From NCBI GenBank assembly GCA_036562565.1, contig DATCJY010000055.1, positions 1-37,850 on the forward strand: 37,850 nucleotides of DNA, given 5' to 3'. This document shows, in pieces, positions 34,989-37,850 of the stretch. The stretch's first letter is position 1. Every line of letters starts with the position of its first letter. This DNA is from DATCJY01 sp036562565. Lineage in GTDB: Bacteria; Bacteroidota; Bacteroidia; Flavobacteriales_D; Sanyastnellaceae. The notes under the pieces were generated by a model, which saw only the letters and a list, made by a program, of their open reading frames with translations, was not told the DNA's origin and made no database searches. Position numbers and translations under genes: made by a program.

Positions 34989-37850
34989 ATGATAAACACT
35001 ATACACAATGCCCACGAAAATGCAAAATGTTGCATCTTACGTAATTTGTTTGTTTTTATCTGTATTCCAATTTGGTGTTTGGTCAATGTCAGCACAGCCA
35101 ATGCACAAACAACCATTTGGAGTAATCCGATTAACGGAAGTGTAAACAGCAATAACGCGTTCACCAGCGGACAAACCGTTACTCCTAACCTGACTGTTTC
35201 CGGTATTTCAAAATCATCGAGCCTTACCAGTGCTACAACCACCGGGGCCTACAGAGCCACCGGCTGGCCGACCAATACCGGTCTCAACACGAGTTACTAT
35301 TTCGAATTCACGCTTACTCCGACTCCCGGGTATGCCATCAACCTTTCACAATTCGTATTTGAAGGTCAGCGAAGTAGCAGTGGGCCTAAAAAGTTTGCGT
35401 TGAGAAGTAGTGCAGATAATTTCTCAGCTAACATCGGTACCATAGCCGACCAAAGCGGTACAGGAGCATTTACGGGAACAATTTCCCTCACCGATGCTGC
35501 CTTCCAAAATATTTTCTCTGAACCTATCACCTTCAGATTATATGCTTGGAACGCTCCAACCGGTGCATCAGCCAGCTCACGACAATTCCAGGTGAACTCC
35601 TTCTCCTTTTTCGGAACGATAGCGGAACAGCCTGCCGCGCTCTGGAGAAACCCCATTATCGGCAATACCAATAGCCAAGCCTTCAACACCGGCAACGTGA
35701 CTGCCGCCAACATCACCGTAGGTGGAGTTGTAAGAGGTGGTGGACTAAGTTCCGTAAACGGGACACACTATTATGCGGCTTCAGGTTGGTCAACAAGTTC
35801 AAGCAACATTACCAATAATGACTATCTGCAGTTTACCATCACACCTGCTCCGGGATATGTAATCAATCTGGAAAGCTTCTCTTTCAATGCCAAACGTCTT
35901 ACAGGTGGCCCCCGTTCATTCGCATTGCGTACCAGCCTCGATAATTTCTCGGCCAACGTATCATCCATAGCCGGGGTGACCAATACTTCGCTATTCCAAA
36001 GAACCGTTAATATGTCCGGCATTACTTCCACCGGAACAATTACCATTCGCCTCTATGGATACAACGCTCAGAGCAGCAGCTCCAACAACGAGTTTCACCT
36101 CCATGACTTCGTGTTTCAGGGCACTGTGACTCCTATGGCCGCTCCAACCATTAGCAGCTTCTACCCTACCAATGGTTGTGCTGTATATGGTGAATCATTT
36201 ACCATCAACGGTGACAATTTCCACCAAGTAAGCGATGTGAAGATTAATGGTGTGAGTGTTCCATTCAACGCACTTAGCACTTCACAAATACAAGTAACCG
36301 TAGCAGAAGGTACAAGCACCGGATACATCACTGTAACAGCCATAAACGGCACGGCTACGAGCAGTGAAGAATTTACCGTGTATGAAAGCGGATATGATGC
36401 ATTGCTCGAAGCAAATTTTGACAACAACTCCTTGAACAGCTGGACCACTTCATCTACCAACTCATTCACTATTACCACCAGCTCTCCTATCTCCGGCTCA
36501 CGCTCCTTGTATTCGAGCTCGTCCAACTGGTCTTTCTTGGGCTCTGATGTTGCTTCCGCATACATCAGCACACCGATGACCAATCTGCAACCACTCCATC
36601 AGAACAAAACAATCTGGCGCTTCAACACGCATCTGCAAGCTTCCGCTTCCAGCTTCCTAGCAGCAGACTTCACCTATGATGTGTATTATATGGTTGCGGT
36701 GAACGGCAGCAATTTGCACAGCAACAGCCTAAACGGTTATGCTATCCGCTTCCAACATGACTATGACTATTTCATCTTTGGTAGTAACAACAACTACAGC
36801 GTAGGTTTGTTCAAAATACAAAACGGCACGCCACACCAAATTGGTTCTACTTACGTTTTCAACTTCAATGGAACCACCGTAGGAGTGGAATTGACAAGAA
36901 CTGCCGATGGTGAATGGACATTGAAGCTCGACAACAACGGAGGCTTCGATAACCTTGTTACCCGCATTACGGCAACGGATACGCAATTCAGCAACCTTGG
37001 CTATTTCGGTATTCGTACAAGACTCGTATCAGCGGGAATCTGGACAGACGTAGATGCCAGATTACGCTTAGACGACTTGAGCATCACTCAAGGATATTGT
37101 GAGGAGATCTATTACAGCCAAGGTAACGGCACTGCTCATAGCAGCATTTGGCAACGCGAACGTCAAGGCATGACAGCCTTGGCAGTTACCAACTCTCCGC
37201 GAACAAGCTTTGTGGTTCAAGCCGGTGATACTATCACCATGACCAACGAGTGGGTAGGTAAACACTTCATCATCGAACCTAATGGTTCCCTTCAGATTAC
37301 TGAGAAGAAAACGCTGACTCTGCATGGTAACCTGACTGTTCAAGGCAACTTTAGCACAGGCAACAGCACATTGAGCTTCTTCGGCAATCAACCTCAAGAA
37401 ATCAGTGCTACACAAACTTTGAATCTTTATGATGTTGTACTGAACAATCACCACTCATTGAACCTTCCTGCGAATGTTGTTACCAATATCAAAGCCAACG
37501 GAAGCATCATCATCAACAGTGGTACGCTATACACCAACGATAACCTTGTATTGCGCTCCACTGCTGCCGGGACAGCTTCTATCGGAACAATCGGTAGCAC
37601 GGCAAGTGTAAACGGTAAAGTTACTCAAGAGCGCTTCCTTCCCAATATGACCGCTCCTGCATTGGTAGGTAACGGAAGTTGGATTGCAGTGGGTACTCCA
37701 CTTCTTGGCGCTACCGTGGCACAATGGAACGAAACCGTTGTAACTACCGGTTTCGCAGGTTCCGATTATCCTGCTCCGGGATATACCTTCAACAACATTC
37801 AATGGTATGATGAAAGTGCTCCGGGCAATATCAACAACGGTTATGTAGGT
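34989..37850 (+). CDS. Large secreted multidomain surface protein (T9SS-type), runs off the window
   Basis: A single frame is open from ATG 34989 to the window end (954 codons, no stop). The signal peptide is about residues 1-39: basic residues at 13 and 18, hydrophobic LFVFICIPIWCLV, cleavage near STANAQ. Two tandem beta domains of about 170 residues follow (35109-35633 and 35634 to about 36135), sharing PGYxINL, GGP-(R/K)-x-FALR and DNFSAN. Next come an IPT/TIG-like domain (from 36141: APTISSFYPTNG, VKINGVSVPF), a lectin/laminin-G-like segment, and a repetitive Gly/Asn/Thr-rich beta region (LTLHGNLTVQGNF, SASVNGKVTQERF, VAQWNETVVTTGFAG). The last is typical of Bacteroidota surface proteins ending in a T9SS sorting domain, which would lie beyond the window. 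ATG 34989 is the first in this frame after TAA 34977, although ATG 34967 in another frame is better placed. Confidence 0.85.
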   Translation, partial: MINTIHNAHENAKCCILRNLFVFICIPIWCLVNVSTANAQTTIWSNPINGSVNSNNAFTSGQTVTPNLTVSGISKSSSLTSATTTGAYRATGWPTNTGLNTSYYFEFTLTPTPGYAINLSQFVFEGQRSSSGPKKFALRSSADNFSANIGTIADQSGTGAFTGTISLTDAAFQNIFSEPITFRLYAWNAPTGASASSRQFQVNSFSFFGTIAEQPAALWRNPIIGNTNSQAFNTGNVTAANITVGGVVRGGGLSSVNGTHYYAASGWSTSSSNITNNDYLQFTITPAPGYVINLESFSFNAKRLTGGPRSFALRTSLDNFSANVSSIAGVTNTSLFQRTVNMSGITSTGTITIRLYGYNAQSSSSNNEFHLHDFVFQGTVTPMAAPTISSFYPTNGCAVYGESFTINGDNFHQVSDVKINGVSVPFNALSTSQIQVTVAEGTSTGYITVTAINGTATSSEEFTVYESGYDALLEANFDNNSLNSWTTSSTNSFTITTSSPISGSRSLYSSSSNWSFLGSDVASAYISTPMTNLQPLHQNKTIWRFNTHLQASASSFLAADFTYDVYYMVAVNGSNLHSNSLNGYAIRFQHDYDYFIFGSNNNYSVGLFKIQNGTPHQIGSTYVFNFNGTTVGVELTRTADGEWTLKLDNNGGFDNLVTRITATDTQFSNLGYFGIRTRLVSAGIWTDVDARLRLDDLSITQGYCEEIYYSQGNGTAHSSIWQRERQGMTALAVTNSPRTSFVVQAGDTITMTNEWVGKHFIIEPNGSLQITEKKTLTLHGNLTVQGNFSTGNSTLSFFGNQPQEISATQTLNLYDVVLNNHHSLNLPANVVTNIKANGSIIINSGTLYTNDNLVLRSTAAGTASIGTIGSTASVNGKVTQERFLPNMTAPALVGNGSWIAVGTPLLGATVAQWNETVVTTGFAGSDYPAPGYTFNNIQWYDESAPGNINNGYVG
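35109..36135 (+). repeat. Tandem protein-domain duplication inside the large secreted protein
   Basis: Two consecutive units of about 525 and 500 bp encode related domains. Unit 1 runs TTIWSNPINGS to SSRQFQVNSFSFFGTI, and unit 2 runs AALWRNPIIGN to NNEFHLHDFVFQGTV. Shared blocks are TPAPGY or TPTPGY followed by (A/V)INL, then FALR(S/T)S and DNFSAN. Divergence at DNA level suggests an old duplication. Confidence 0.75.

Overview
The window looks like a piece of a Bacteroidota chromosome, most likely from the Flavobacteriia (Cryomorphaceae/Schleiferiaceae-like; the family is a guess). The support is: intrinsic promoters of the Bacteroidota type (TTTG, about 20 nt, TAnnTTTG), few Shine-Dalgarno sequences, a carboxypeptidase-regulatory-domain TonB receptor, type IX secretion (T9SS) style surface proteins, and Bacteroidota-specific families (DUF4175, DUF4271, a 634-residue PurF-like protein). 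It is mostly core housekeeping DNA. I found no CRISPR array, prophage, insertion sequence or recognisable defence island. No gene-free stretch exceeds about 300 bases.

Region 1 (1-9.6 kb) is envelope biology. It holds the 5' part of rpoN (minus strand, cut by the window edge), then a plus-strand run of patatin/Omp85 phospholipase, Gfo/Idh/MocA sugar oxidoreductase and polysaccharide flippase. A FrnE/DsbA-type thioredoxin-fold protein follows on the minus strand, then a TonB-dependent receptor, then a PlsC-type acyltransferase (minus).

Region 2 (9.6-13.9 kb) holds tRNA-Arg(CCU), a Rid-family deaminase, a DUF3108 protein and recQ. This RecQ lacks the usual zinc cysteines.

Region 3 (13.9-20.9 kb) is mainly minus-strand: a DUF4175 coiled-coil membrane protein followed by an RsbW-like ATP-binding protein, and dxs for isoprenoid precursors. 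An AT-richer plus-strand gene for a secreted T9SS-type protein lies between them.

Region 4 (21-27.7 kb) is all plus-strand: a DUF1796-like protein, DUF4271, hemD (haem), dprA (DNA uptake/recombination), a secreted protein with YD-like repeats, and the PurF-like glutamine amidotransferase. A bidirectional terminator closes it.

Region 5 (27.7-34.7 kb) has a fatty acid desaturase (minus) divergent from the conserved rimP-nusA-infB cluster for ribosome maturation, transcription elongation and translation initiation. A PolB-like 3'-5' exonuclease gene follows. Here an intrinsic terminator separates nusA from infB.

Region 6 (34.7 kb to the end) is the start of a very large secreted multidomain protein. 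It has a tandem pair of about 170-residue beta domains and an IPT/TIG-like domain, and it runs off the window. The region around its start is unusual because all three frames carry short ORFs and two of them look like signal peptides.

No strong candidate for a new multi-gene system was seen. The observations most worth a second look are the start region of the large secreted protein, the zinc-less RecQ, the lipoprotein/cytoplasmic dual-start architecture of the FrnE-like protein, the terminator abutting dprA, and the operator-like dyads between the desaturase and rimP.
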